The position numbers were made by a program, and so were the translations under genes. DNA of 21,156 bases, taken from CAZVFH01 sp964626415. Its GTDB lineage: Bacteria > Patescibacteriota > UBA1384 > XYA2-FULL-43-10 > CAINNR01. Below are positions 1 to 6,692 of the stretch, piece by piece. The notes under the pieces are model-generated. The model worked only from the letters and a program-made list of their open reading frames with translations. It did not search any database and had not been told where the DNA came from. The stretch spans positions 1 through 21,156 of the forward strand of contig CAZVFH010000010.1 of the NCBI GenBank assembly GCA_964626415.1, written 5' to 3'. Each line of letters starts with the position of its first letter. The first letter of the stretch is position 1.

Positions 1-55
1 CCGAATTTTCTGCGTTATTTCAGCGTAACCCAGTCAGCGTAGTTATCTCCTTTTA
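1..55. repeat. Right arm of a family-1 intergenic hairpin repeat (cut by window edge)
   Basis: The sequence carries TCTGCGTT, TCAGCGTAA and GTCAGCGTAGTTAT, ending in a TCTCCTTTT tail. This matches the right half of the complete copies at 2365-2455, 5193-5285 and 6693-6784. The left arm lies outside the window. As at two other copies, a plus-strand TTGACA promoter follows within about 50 nt. Confidence 0.85.
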
Positions 56-98
56 ATGCCTTTATCTTATCAGAAAGCCCCCAACTTCTCAATCGCTA

Positions 99-126
99 TT
101 GACAGATCTTAAAAAAGGTATATAAT
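99..126 (+). promoter_or_regulatory. Sigma70-type promoter of the 112-aa gene
   Basis: TTGACA at 99-104 and TATAAT at 121-126 are both perfect consensus hexamers, separated by 16 nt. Transcription would start near 133. A strong Shine-Dalgarno site, AAGGAGGTG at 136-144, then fixes the ATG at 150. Confidence 0.85.
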
Positions 127-149
127 AAAAGCGAAAAGGAGGTGCCGAT

Positions 150-488
150 ATGGCACAGAAGATAGTGACGGATAAAGATTTGTATCCGATTTTGCCGATA
201 TATATTAATGCAACAAAACACTTTTACGATGCATTTGGCAATACGGAAAGAGAAATTTCTGCGAGATGGATTGTTCAACTTTGTCAAATAAACGACGGGT
301 GGAAGCCGTTCACTTGCGACGAGATTGGGGCATTTTCCAAGGAGTATGACAACTTTAGGTTCAATGGTCTTGATCGACTTGATGGGGAAATTGTCGAGAT
401 AGACGGAGTTTATTATGTAACGCATGAATTCATTGCTACCTGCTTCAAATCGTCTCCGAATTTCAGACCGACAATCCGAGTATCTTAG
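150..488 (+). CDS. Hypothetical protein, 112 aa
   Basis: I do not recognise a named family. The protein is soluble-looking, with no signal peptide or membrane segment. The central part (about residues 37-66) has a W, a C and a GWKPFT stretch followed by an FNGL motif. The C-terminal half carries DGVYYVTHEFIATCF, which reads like a strand-helix element of a small conserved domain; I have a vague recollection of similar short proteins in CPR genomes but cannot verify it. The start is secure: consensus promoter at 99-126 and SD AAGGAGGTG five nt before the ATG. A GC-rich terminator follows 5 nt after the stop. It is one of only two protein genes on the plus strand, so it is an independent single-gene unit. 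Confidence 0.8.
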   Translation: MAQKIVTDKDLYPILPIYINATKHFYDAFGNTEREISARWIVQLCQINDGWKPFTCDEIGAFSKEYDNFRFNGLDRLDGEIVEIDGVYYVTHEFIATCFKSSPNFRPTIRVS

Positions 489-492
489 CCCC

Positions 493-516
493 GCGACCGC
501 TTTGGTCGCTTTTTTT
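493..516 (+). terminator. Rho-independent terminator of the 112-aa gene
   Basis: Stem GCGACC (493-498) pairs with GGTCGC (504-509) across loop GCTTT and is followed by seven T (510-516). The same hairpin, with the same loop and T-run, recurs after the next plus-strand gene (1308-1331). Confidence 0.9.
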
Positions 517-537
517 GTTGACCTGCCAGTTTCTTGG

Positions 538-564
538 CGACCTACTTGGCAACCTCGTAGGTCG
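538..564. other. Second hairpin downstream of the terminator
   Basis: CGACCTAC (538-545) pairs perfectly with GTAGGTCG (557-564) around an 11-nt loop. A T-rich but interrupted stretch follows, so it may be a back-up terminator. It lies 31 nt before the perfect palindrome at 596-641. Confidence 0.65.
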
Positions 565-595
565 GATTTGGTTTTATTTTTGCCATTTTCGTGCC

Positions 596-641
596 TATTG
601 CAATCAGATTTTGACCGATCGGTCAAAATCTGATTGCAATA
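596..641. repeat. 46-bp perfect palindrome without spacer
   Basis: Every base from 596 to 641 pairs with its mirror around a centre between 618 and 619. The half-site reads outward to inward as TATTGCAATCAG then ATTTTGACCGA; the centre is CCGATCGG. No T-run follows on either strand, so it is not an ordinary terminator. A related palindrome is at 7281-7322. Confidence 0.95.
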
Positions 642-683
642 CAACTACGCTTTTTACCCAATTTTTTTTTATAGTTTTTTTCA

Positions 684-712
684 TTGACAAAAAGAAAATT
701 GTTTGTTATGAT
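684..712 (+). promoter_or_regulatory. Sigma70-type promoter of the DUF5680-like gene
   Basis: TTGACA at 684-689, a 17-nt spacer, and TATGAT at 707-712. An AAGGTGG Shine-Dalgarno site at 736-742 sits 6 nt before the ATG at 749. Confidence 0.85.
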
Positions 713-748
713 GCGAATAATCCCGAACGAAGGGCAAGGTGGTAAGAG

Positions 749-1300
749 ATGGCAAAAATCCAACTACCAACTTTACAAGAGTTGATGGGTTTCTTTTTCA
801 AGGCGAATTTGGAGGTTGGTTGGGCAAGCGAAAATCCAAGAATTTCAGAGACTGATTGTGGCGAATACACAACTACATTTCGGGATGGTGACCTTTGCTT
901 CCTTGATCGTTGGTATTCAGGAGATGATCGAATCGTTGGAGTAAGTTATAGCTATGGAAGAACAAACATCAGATTAGGAATTCGTGATATTTGGCTTATG
1001 ACTTATCAGGGTTGGTATACCAACGCAGCAATTAGAGAGTCAGTAATTCCAGTGCTTCGTGCTACTTACAAAGCTGGCAAGTTTATTGGCGGACGAGGAG
1101 AAACAGTAGAGTGTCAAAACAAATTCTCCTACCGCAATGAGGTTGAAACTTGCCCAGGGTATTATGCTCGTGAGTTTGACCATCCAATGATCAGTTTCCG
1201 CGGTGTCGAAACAGTGATGGACTCATTCCAGACAATGGCAGGATTTCATATATATCAGGGCGGACTTTTGACAGAAGATTTAAAATTAGAATTAGAATAA
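749..1300 (+). CDS. DUF5680-like domain protein, 183 aa
   Basis: Single soluble domain with no signal peptide. The order of motifs resembles what I remember of DUF5680: a GEYTTTFRDGDLCFLDRWYSG segment near residues 37-57 (the family's Y-x-x-G-D-x-x-Y-x-D-x-Y/W-x-G pattern), then IWLMTYQGWY near 81-90 (the W-x-M-x-Y-x-G-x motif), then a C-terminal F-x-G-x-E and a terminal QGGLL. The molecular function of that family is not known to me. The start is fixed by a consensus promoter (684-712) and an AAGGTGG site. It ends at a terminator identical to that of the upstream gene. Independent single-gene unit on the plus strand. The family call rests on pattern memory only. Confidence 0.75.
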   Translation: MAKIQLPTLQELMGFFFKANLEVGWASENPRISETDCGEYTTTFRDGDLCFLDRWYSGDDRIVGVSYSYGRTNIRLGIRDIWLMTYQGWYTNAAIRESVIPVLRATYKAGKFIGGRGETVECQNKFSYRNEVETCPGYYAREFDHPMISFRGVETVMDSFQTMAGFHIYQGGLLTEDLKLELE

Positions 1301-1307
1301 TACTCCT

Positions 1308-1331
1308 GCGACCGCTTTGGTCGCTTTTTTT
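1308..1331 (+). terminator. Rho-independent terminator, same hairpin as 493-516
   Basis: GCGACC (1308-1313), loop GCTTT, GGTCGC (1319-1324), then seven T (1325-1331). Stem, loop and T-run are identical to the hairpin behind the 112-aa gene. Confidence 0.9.
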
Positions 1332-1520
1332 GTTTGGAAAAAACAAACTGAAGTTTGAACTTCATGAATCTGGAGAACAACCTTTAGGTTGTTTATAGCA
1401 AGCTGAAGCTTGGACTCTGAGCCACGGGAGACCACGTTTTAGCGTGCTTCCGAACAAGCTAAAGCTTGCTCTCCATTGTTTAATCTAAAAATCCGCCGTC
1501 CGTCAGCTGACGGAGGCGGA
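1332..1520. repeat. Cluster of seven small hairpins
   Basis: No gene is visible in 1332-1549. The stretch is packed with short palindromes: 1332-1348 (GTTTG/CAAAC), 1349-1364 (TGAAGT/ACTTCA), 1376-1393 (AACAACC, TTTA loop), 1399-1412 (CAAGCT-GA-AGCTTG), 1433-1446 (CACG/CGTG), 1455-1468 (CAAGCT-AA-AGCTTG) and 1492-1520 (TCCGCC, bulged G, TCCGTCAG, then CTGACGGA and GGCGGA). The two CAAGCT hairpins are near-copies. Confidence 0.8.
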
Positions 1521-1549
1521 GTGGGAAATTTAAGGTAAGGGCAAAAAAT

Positions 1550-1762
1550 TCAAGTTATGACCTCGAGTTGAAGTTTTCCGGCAACAAAACTGCAAGTTAA
1601 TTTTTTTCCACATCTGTTATGAGTAGTTGTCACAGTTTTGTCCATTGGAGGCGGGGCAGATGAAGCTCTCCGAGCCATATCAGTGTACCTCTTATATTCC
1701 TGACAAGTCATACCTCCATCACAACACGGCCAAACTGTAAAAATTTTCCCTGCGTCTTCCAT
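1550..1762 (-). CDS. Small cysteine-containing protein, 70 aa, unknown
   Basis: No family recognised. Five cysteines occur as CC plus a third in the first 22 residues (WPCCDGGMTCQEY) and two near the C-terminus (CGKKLTC). This could be a small metal-binding or disulfide-stabilised fold. There is no clear signal peptide, although the N-terminal third is fairly hydrophobic. The gene is supported by control signals rather than homology: TTGACA-17-TACGAT at 1823-1795 and a full AAGGAGG Shine-Dalgarno at 1777-1771, eight nt before the ATG. It is a separate unit from hpf, whose terminator lies just upstream (1837-1869). Codon use is not obviously different from neighbours. It could still be a spurious ORF, but the promoter and SD make that unlikely. 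Confidence 0.72.
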   Translation of the reverse strand: MEDAGKIFTVWPCCDGGMTCQEYKRYTDMARRASSAPPPMDKTVTTTHNRCGKKLTCSFVAGKLQLEVIT

Positions 1763-1794
1763 TTCTATGCCCTCCTTGGGGATGAAGTAAAATC

Positions 1795-1823
1795 ATCGTA
1801 ACGCAAATAAAAAAAATTGTCAA
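1795..1823 (-). promoter_or_regulatory. Promoter of the 70-aa gene
   Basis: On the minus strand, TTGACA (1823-1818), a 17-nt spacer, and TACGAT (1800-1795). The SD and ATG of the 70-aa gene follow within 40 nt. Confidence 0.8.
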
Positions 1824-1836
1824 ATAAATTTCCGTT

Positions 1837-1869
1837 AAGCAAAAAATCCCCGTTGGGGATTTTTTGCTT
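1837..1869 (-). terminator. Terminator of hpf (structurally bidirectional)
   Basis: A perfect 15-bp stem (1837-1851 with 1855-1869) around a 3-nt loop, with a CCCC/GGGG core and A/T flanks that give a T-run on both strands. It separates hpf from the next minus-strand gene. Confidence 0.88.
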
Positions 1870-1878
1870 GATTTTTTC

Positions 1879-1962
1879 TGTCATTGCGAGAGCTGATATC
1901 CTTCGGCTCGCGGCAATCTTGTCCGAAAAAGATTGCTTCGTCGTTCCTTCTCGCAATGACGA
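1879..1962. repeat. TGTCATTGCGAG-type palindromic element
   Basis: GTCATTGCGAG (1880-1890) is inverted as CTCGCAATGAC (1950-1960). An inner stem GCAATCTT/AAGATTGC (1913-1920 and 1929-1936) encloses an 8-nt loop. It resembles the 'TCATTGCGAG...GCAATCT' interspersed repeats I know from many bacterial genomes. It abuts the hpf stop codon and lies inside the hpf 3' UTR, ahead of the terminator. Confidence 0.85.
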
Positions 1963-2337
1963 TCACTTCCGCCGCCGAAATTTACCGAGAATACCGAAGA
2001 CCTTATCAAATCGGCCTCCGCGACGACTTTTTTTGATCTCTTTTTGGTGGCGGTCGCGAATTTGCCGATCAACCGAAGAAAACGCCCGAACAAATGCCTT
2101 CATCAAGTTATTCTTTTTTTCTTCAACATGAACTGAAAGGTTCGGGCAACTGACATCAATTTTTACCGTTTGCGTTACGCCGGTTTTGTTTGGTCCGGAA
2201 TCGTCAATCAAAGCGACCGAAACAACAACCGGATCTTCATTTTTTAGATATTTATTAAGACGAGAAACTCTTTTTTCGATCTCGGACTTTTGCCGAGCAG
2301 TAATAATCACATCGCGAGTCGTAACATTAATTTGCAC
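1963..2337 (-). CDS. hpf: Ribosome hibernation-promoting factor, short form (HPF/RaiA family), 124 aa
   Basis: HPF-family proteins bind the 30S A/P-site region in stationary phase and inactivate ribosomes. The protein shows the family's beta-alpha-beta-beta-beta-alpha pattern: MQINVTTRDVIITARQKSEIEKRVSRL at the N-terminus, the central strand TVKIDVSCPNLSVHVEEK, and the C-terminal helix with MKAFVRAFSSVDRQIRDR. At 124 aa it has no long-HPF dimerisation domain; instead it ends in a basic tail (KKSRRGGR...KFRRRK). The start is GTG at 2337, supported by AGGAGG three to four nt upstream; a later start would lose the first strand. It is downstream of serS, with a repeat element between them, and is followed by a strong terminator. 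The stop is immediately next to an interspersed repeat. Confidence 0.93.
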   Translation of the reverse strand: MQINVTTRDVIITARQKSEIEKRVSRLNKYLKNEDPVVVSVALIDDSGPNKTGVTQTVKIDVSCPNLSVHVEEKKNNLMKAFVRAFSSVDRQIRDRHQKEIKKSRRGGRFDKVFGILGKFRRRK

Positions 2338-2364
2338 TTGCCTCCTGTTTTAATTAATATTGTA

Positions 2365-2455
2365 ATTACCACACTGATTTTATCACGCTGAACTAACGCT
2401 GACTATCCGAACTTTCTGCGTTACTTCTGCGTATCTAGTCAGCGTAGTTATTTCC
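2365..2455. repeat. Family-1 intergenic hairpin repeat, complete copy
   Basis: The left arm carries three ACGCTGA-type heptamers (ACACTGA, ACGCTGA, ACGCTGA) and the right arm carries TCTGCGT, TCTGCGT and TCAGCGT. The two arms are imperfectly complementary. The right edge, GTTATTTCCTTTTT, contains the serS stop codon read on the minus strand. It lies between hpf and serS. Confidence 0.88.
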
Positions 2456-3710
2456 TTTTTATCTCTTTAAACGGCAGCCATTTCAGTAAAACTTCTGGTA
2501 CTTTTATACTACCATTTTTTTGCTGATAATTTTCCATAATTGCAATAAGCGTTCGCCCGATGGCGATCGCGGTGCCATTTAAAGTGTGGAGAATTTCGAC
2601 TTTGCCCGCTTTGTTGCGAAATCGAATATTTAGGCGACGGGCTTGAAAATCAGTGCAATTGGAACAAGAGTGGGTTTCGCGATAATTATTTTCACCCGGC
2701 ATCCATGTCTCAAGATCATACTTTTTGGCCGCTGGCGCTCCAAGTTCGCCAGTACAAATATCGATAATTTGATATGGAAGTCCAAGACCAGAGACAATTT
2801 TTTCTTCAAGTGAAACCAAAAACTCATGTTCCTTCTCTGAATCTTTGGGGGTAGTATAAGAAAACATTTCAACTTTGTCAAATTGATGTCCACGCAAAAT
2901 TCCCCGAACATCTTTGCCGTGGCTTCCGGCTTCGCGGCGAAAGCATGAAGAAAACCCGGCATAACGAAATGGTAATTTTTTCTCGTCAATAATTTCACCT
3001 GCATGATAACCAGCAAGCGGCTGTTCTGAAGTTCCAGCCAAAAATAGATCGTCTTGAGTTCGGTATATTTCATCTTCACCCGCTGGTAAGTAACCGGCGC
3101 CAACCATCGTTTCGCGATTTAATAAAATTGGTGGAATCATCGGGGAAAAACCGGCATCAACTAAAATTTCCAAAGCATATTGAACAAGTGCAAATTCAAG
3201 CTGTACAAGCTCATTTTTGAGAAAATAAAATCTTGAACCGGAAATTTTGCCGGCGCGTTCAATATCAATTAAATCCAATTTTTCACCGAGAGCAACATGA
3301 TCGAGCGACTTGAAGGAAAATCTTGTCGGTTCGCCAACTTTTCGATTTGGTTTGTTGTCTTTGTCTGATTCACCATCAATCACATCGGGGAGTGGCGGAT
3401 TTGGAACTTTAAGCATAATTTCTAAAAATTCTTTTTGCGTTTGATCGGCTTCGGGTTTTAAATCTTTGACTTTTGTCGACCAAGTGCTTGCCTCATTTAT
3501 GGCGTCAATTTTCTGCTGACCATGCAATTTGGCGATATCTTTTGAATGACGATTTAATTCCGATTGCGCCCGTTCTAACTCCGACAAAACTCGCCTGCGA
3601 TTTCGATCAATTAAAATAACTTCGTCGATCAGCTCGGGACCTACGCCTTTCCTGGCAATTTCTTTTTTGATTTTTTCCGGCTCATTCCGAATTAATTCTA
3701 TATCTAACAT
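2448..3710 (-). CDS. serS: Seryl-tRNA synthetase, 420 aa
   Basis: Class II aminoacyl-tRNA synthetase that charges tRNA-Ser in the cytosol. An N-terminal long antiparallel coiled-coil arm (about residues 25-105) for tRNA binding precedes the catalytic core. The core shows the TSE loop (AGTSEQPLAGYHAGE, about 226-239), motif 2 with FRREAG (about 257-262) followed by RGILRGHQFDKVE, and motif 3 near 375-395 (LNGTAIAIGRTLIAIMENYQ). Length matches bacterial SerRS. I chose ATG 3710 (MLDIELIRN) because it matches the family N-terminus and has AAGGAG four nt upstream. A reading frame 21 codons longer only translates the repeat at 3721-3822. The last codons and the stop fall in the edge of the repeat at 2365-2455. 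It lies between lysS and hpf on the same strand. Confidence 0.96.
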   Translation of the reverse strand: MLDIELIRNEPEKIKKEIARKGVGPELIDEVILIDRNRRRVLSELERAQSELNRHSKDIAKLHGQQKIDAINEASTWSTKVKDLKPEADQTQKEFLEIMLKVPNPPLPDVIDGESDKDNKPNRKVGEPTRFSFKSLDHVALGEKLDLIDIERAGKISGSRFYFLKNELVQLEFALVQYALEILVDAGFSPMIPPILLNRETMVGAGYLPAGEDEIYRTQDDLFLAGTSEQPLAGYHAGEIIDEKKLPFRYAGFSSCFRREAGSHGKDVRGILRGHQFDKVEMFSYTTPKDSEKEHEFLVSLEEKIVSGLGLPYQIIDICTGELGAPAAKKYDLETWMPGENNYRETHSCSNCTDFQARRLNIRFRNKAGKVEILHTLNGTAIAIGRTLIAIMENYQQKNGSIKVPEVLLKWLPFKEIKRK

Positions 3711-3720
3711 ATTACTCCTT

Positions 3721-3822
3721 AAAACTAATAGTTTATAACTAATAGTGAATAACCATAACTGATAGTTGGCCAATTTTCCGTTGTAGTTATTAGTTATTAA
3801 CTATTCGTTATTAGTTAACTTT
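3721..3822. repeat. Family-3 AT-rich inverted repeat (ACTAATA units)
   Basis: The left arm has repeated ACTAATAG/ACTGATAG units and the right arm has GTTATTAGTTA/CTATT units; together they form an imperfect hairpin centred on TTGGCCAATTTTCC. The outer edges are AAAACTAATAG and CTAATAACTTTT-like in inverse. It occupies the whole lysS-serS intergenic space. The right edge overlaps the last two codons and stop of lysS. Confidence 0.8.
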
Positions 3823-5170
3823 TCATATATGGAAAAAGCAGTATTTCTCTCAAAGTTTTTGCGCCGCAAAGCAACATCACAAAACGATCAACGCCCAGTC
3901 CCCAACCGGCAGTTGGCGGCATTCCATATTCAAGTGCTTTGATAAAATCAGCGTCGTAGGCGTGGGTTTCTTCGTCGCCTTTTTCTCGCAACTTTTCTTG
4001 GGATTCGAATCTTTCCTGCTGATCGGTTGGATCATTAAGCTCGGAAAAAGCGTTGATGATTTCCAATCCGCCAAGAATCAATTGAAATCGCTCGACCGAC
4101 TTTTCGTTTTTCTTTTTTGCCAACGGTGATATTTCAATCGGATGATCAACAACAAATGTTGGTTTAATTATTTTTTTTACCGCTGTTTTAAAAGCATCGT
4201 CAGAATTTTTGTTACCAGTTATCTCGGCAAAAGTAACTCTTTGAAATGGTTCTGAAAAATCAATTTGCTCGCCAACAATTTCAACTTCCAACTTACCAAA
4301 GACCTTTATTGCAACATCTCGCAACATTTCCTCTGTAAATTCCATCAACTTCTCATAATCAGTATAAGCCCAATAAAATTCCAGATTGGTAAATTCCGGA
4401 TTGTGGCTAGCATCAACACCTTCATTGCGAAAACATCTGGCAACTTCGAAAACTTTTTCAAATCCGCCAACGATCAAACGCTTCAAATAAAGTTCTGGCG
4501 CAATCCGCAAAAATACATCGCGATCATAAGCATTGTAATGTGTTGAAAATGGCTTGGCAATTGCCCCACCGGCGATCGGCTGGAAAATCGGAGTGTCAAC
4601 TTCCAAAAAATCATTTTTAACTAAAAAGTTGCGCAAAGAAGCAATGATTTTCGATCTTTTGTAAAAAAATTCTTTAACTTCGGGATTGACGATCAAATCA
4701 ACATAACGCTCTCGATAGCGGGTCTCAACATCAGAAAGTCCGTGCCACTTTTCCGGCAGTGGGCGAAGCGATTTTGAAAGCATTTTGAATTTTGTCACTT
4801 CCAGTGTGATTTCCCCGGCTTTGGTAATAAATAGTTTGCCGGAAACTTCAAGAAAATCGCCAATGTCTAAAAGTTCAAGCTTTAAAAAATCATTGCCTAC
4901 ATTGTCGGATTTAAAGAAAAGCTGAATTTTACCGCTCTCATCGCGCAAATCGGCAAAGATAATTGCGCCGTGTCCGCGAAGCGCCATAATTCGACCGGCA
5001 ATTTTTAGTGTTTCGGCGCCAGCAATTAATTCTTTTTCATTTTCAAGAACCCGAGTAATTTGCCACTCGCGTCCTGATTTTGCCGGATAGTTATCAACAC
5101 CAAAATCCGCCAATTTTTGGCGTTTTTCTTTTCGCACCTTGATTAATTCTTCTTCGGTTTTGCCGGTCAT
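3815..5170 (-). CDS. lysS: Lysyl-tRNA synthetase, class II, 451 aa
   Basis: Charges tRNA-Lys. An N-terminal OB-fold anticodon-binding domain (about residues 55-130, with KIAGRIMALRGHGAIIFADL) is followed by a class II core. Motif 1 is near VDTPIFQPIAGGAIAKPF (191-208), motif 2 contains RCFRNEG with HNPEFTNLEFYWAY (245-270), and motif 3 is GWGLGVDRFVMLL (422-434) with the conserved arginine at 429. It is about 50 residues shorter than E. coli LysS, mainly at the N-terminus, which is common in compact genomes. The start at 5170 has only a weak AAGAAA-type site. The stop codon TAA lies in the inverted repeat that separates it from serS. Confidence 0.96.
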   Translation of the reverse strand: MTGKTEEELIKVRKEKRQKLADFGVDNYPAKSGREWQITRVLENEKELIAGAETLKIAGRIMALRGHGAIIFADLRDESGKIQLFFKSDNVGNDFLKLELLDIGDFLEVSGKLFITKAGEITLEVTKFKMLSKSLRPLPEKWHGLSDVETRYRERYVDLIVNPEVKEFFYKRSKIIASLRNFLVKNDFLEVDTPIFQPIAGGAIAKPFSTHYNAYDRDVFLRIAPELYLKRLIVGGFEKVFEVARCFRNEGVDASHNPEFTNLEFYWAYTDYEKLMEFTEEMLRDVAIKVFGKLEVEIVGEQIDFSEPFQRVTFAEITGNKNSDDAFKTAVKKIIKPTFVVDHPIEISPLAKKKNEKSVERFQLILGGLEIINAFSELNDPTDQQERFESQEKLREKGDEETHAYDADFIKALEYGMPPTAGWGLGVDRFVMLLCGAKTLREILLFPYMKS

Positions 5171-5192
5171 TTTTTCTTAAATAATAATGAAC

Positions 5193-5285
5193 ATTACCAC
5201 GCTGATTTAACTACGCTGAATTAACGCTGATCGGAGTGAATTTCTGCGTTATTTCTGCGTAATCAGTTCAGCGTAGTTATTTTCC
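5193..5285. repeat. Family-1 intergenic hairpin repeat, complete copy
   Basis: Starts ATTACCACGCTGA and ends TCAGCGTAGTTATTTTCC. Left-arm ACGCTGA heptamers start 14 and then 11 nt apart; right-arm TCTGCGT units are spaced the same way in mirror order. It lies between lysS and the polymerase gene. Confidence 0.9.
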
Positions 5286-5326
5286 CCTTTCTCTTATCCT
5301 AGCAAAAAAAACAAAAAACTAAAACA

Positions 5327-5355
5327 TTGACAAACTTTTCTGGTCGTGATACCTT
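5327..5355 (+). promoter_or_regulatory. Possible plus-strand promoter pointing into the N gap
   Basis: TTGACA (5327-5332), a 17-nt spacer and TACCTT (5350-5355). The -35 is perfect and the -10 is weak (3 of 6). It is preceded by an A-rich tract, like the promoter at 6827. No plus-strand gene is visible because the gap begins 8 nt later. Confidence 0.45.
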
Positions 5356-5362
5356 TTTTGAG

Positions 5363-5462
5363 NNNNNNNNNNNNNNNNNNNNNNNNNNNNNNNNNNNNNN
5401 NNNNNNNNNNNNNNNNNNNNNNNNNNNNNNNNNNNNNNNNNNNNNNNNNNNNNNNNNNNNNN
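5363..5462. other. Assembly gap (100 N)
   Basis: Exactly 100 N, the usual placeholder for a gap of unknown length. It hides the 3' end of the Y-family polymerase gene and whatever follows the promoter at 5327. Confidence 0.99.
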
Positions 5463-6673
5463 CTCGGCTTACCGAAAGGGATTCGATCGGGAGCGGATGA
5501 ACGAGCGGAAAAAACCGACGCCGGGTGAATAAATCCGACGCCAAATTGATCATCAATTTTGTCCATTGCCTCCGAGATTTTGCGCGACTTTTCAATATCA
5601 TTAAAAATCGATAATTGAATTTCCCGTGATGAAGTTAAATTAAATGCCGAAACCGAAACATAGCTTGGCTGGCTATGCCAGTGGCAATCTTTTAAAATTT
5701 CGAAAATATGGTCGGAAAAACTTTTGGTGTCGGAAAAAGGGGATACTCGCTTGCCTTTTTTGAAACTTGGACCGTTATAAAATGAAACAGCGACAAAAAC
5801 GCCAGCGGCCAAAAAGCCGTCCCCGCGAAGCCGAGAAGCCGATTTATAAATTAATTTTTTGATAACTGATTTTGCGCCAGCAGACGAGCGATATTCTGGT
5901 GCGAGGACATGGCTGTGGCCAATGGTTTTTGTCACAGAAAAATGATCATCAACTTCGTAGCCACGTAGGCGATAGTACCAAAGCCGACCGGAGTGGTTTA
6001 AAATCAAGCGCAAGCGAGGAATATCGGCCTGAAAAAATTCAAGAGATGAGTTTATGCCGAAACTTTTTAGCCGAAATTCGAGACGATGATTTATTCCGGT
6101 AACATCCAAAAGTTTTATTTTGGAGTAAAAACTTTCAAGTTCTGATAATTTCAATATTGTAAGACCATCGGGCTTTTTGCTCTCCCCCGCCATTTTGGCT
6201 AAAAATCGGTTTGGTCCAACTCCAACCGAACAAGTTAAAAAATCGCCGACATCGGTCTGAATTTTATCTTTTATCCCCTGCCCCAACTTTTTTGCCGCTG
6301 AAAAATTTTGCTCATACGAAGTTAGGTTGATAATAAATTCATCAATTGAAAGTGGCTGATAATGTGGAGTAAAATTTTCGATCATCTTTTTTATCTCTTT
6401 GTGATAAATCAGATAAAGTGCCGGCCGGGCTTCAATAATTTTAATTTTTCGATAGATTTTTCTGGCATCACCAACAAGACAACCGGTTTTTATGCCGATG
6501 TCTTTTGCCTCGCGCGAGACGGCAATAATACAGCCGGTATCACCAATATATGGCGCAACACCAATCGGAATTCCGCGCAAAGTTGGCTGAACTTGCTGCT
6601 CAACCGACGCAAAAAAGGAGTTCATATCCAGAAATAGGAGTTGGTAGTTTTTGGGAGGTTGATTTATTGGCAT
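5463..6673 (-). CDS. Y-family DNA polymerase (DinB/Pol IV-like), 3' end lost in gap
   Basis: Error-prone translesion polymerase. The N-terminal palm starts with FLDMNSFFASVEQQ (catalytic D16, steric-gate region F20-F21). The second catalytic pair is in QPLSIDEF (D111, E112). FLTCSVGVGPNRFLAKMAGE matches the family's conserved palm/thumb segment, and a little-finger-like domain follows from about residue 240. All three metal-binding acidic residues are present, so it is probably active. It differs from typical DinB in LDMN where many have VDMD, and in SIDEF where many have SIDEA, so I give no firm gene symbol. ATG 6673 is chosen; a TTG two codons upstream is possible, and neither has a clear SD. 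About 403 residues are visible. Residues beyond the gap cannot be joined because the gap length is unknown. Confidence 0.9.
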
Positions 6674-6692
6674 AATCAAAAATTAGAAAGTA

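Noticed and set aside
596..641. Integron attC site or plain terminator
   Set aside because: It lacks the GTTRRRY/RYYYAAC boxes and extrahelical bases of attC, no integrase is near, and there is no T-run for a terminator.
96..644. Long minus-strand ORF opposite the 112-aa gene
   Set aside because: It runs through a terminator hairpin and the perfect palindrome; the plus-strand gene has a consensus promoter and SD.
1332..1520. CRISPR array
   Set aside because: Units are different short palindromes without constant repeat length or spacers, and there are no cas genes in the window.
2359..2364. TACAAT as the -10 of an hpf promoter
   Set aside because: No acceptable -35 hexamer at 16-18 nt; the upstream sequence is the family-1 repeat. 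A read-through from serS is as likely.
3711..3773. N-terminal extension of serS by 21 codons
   Set aside because: It translates the AT-rich inverted repeat; the ATG at 3710 has an SD and matches the SerRS family N-terminus.
5294..5362. Sequence left of the gap as the C-terminus of the polymerase
   Set aside because: The frame across 100 N is meaningless, and the translated residues are low-complexity; the interval looks intergenic.
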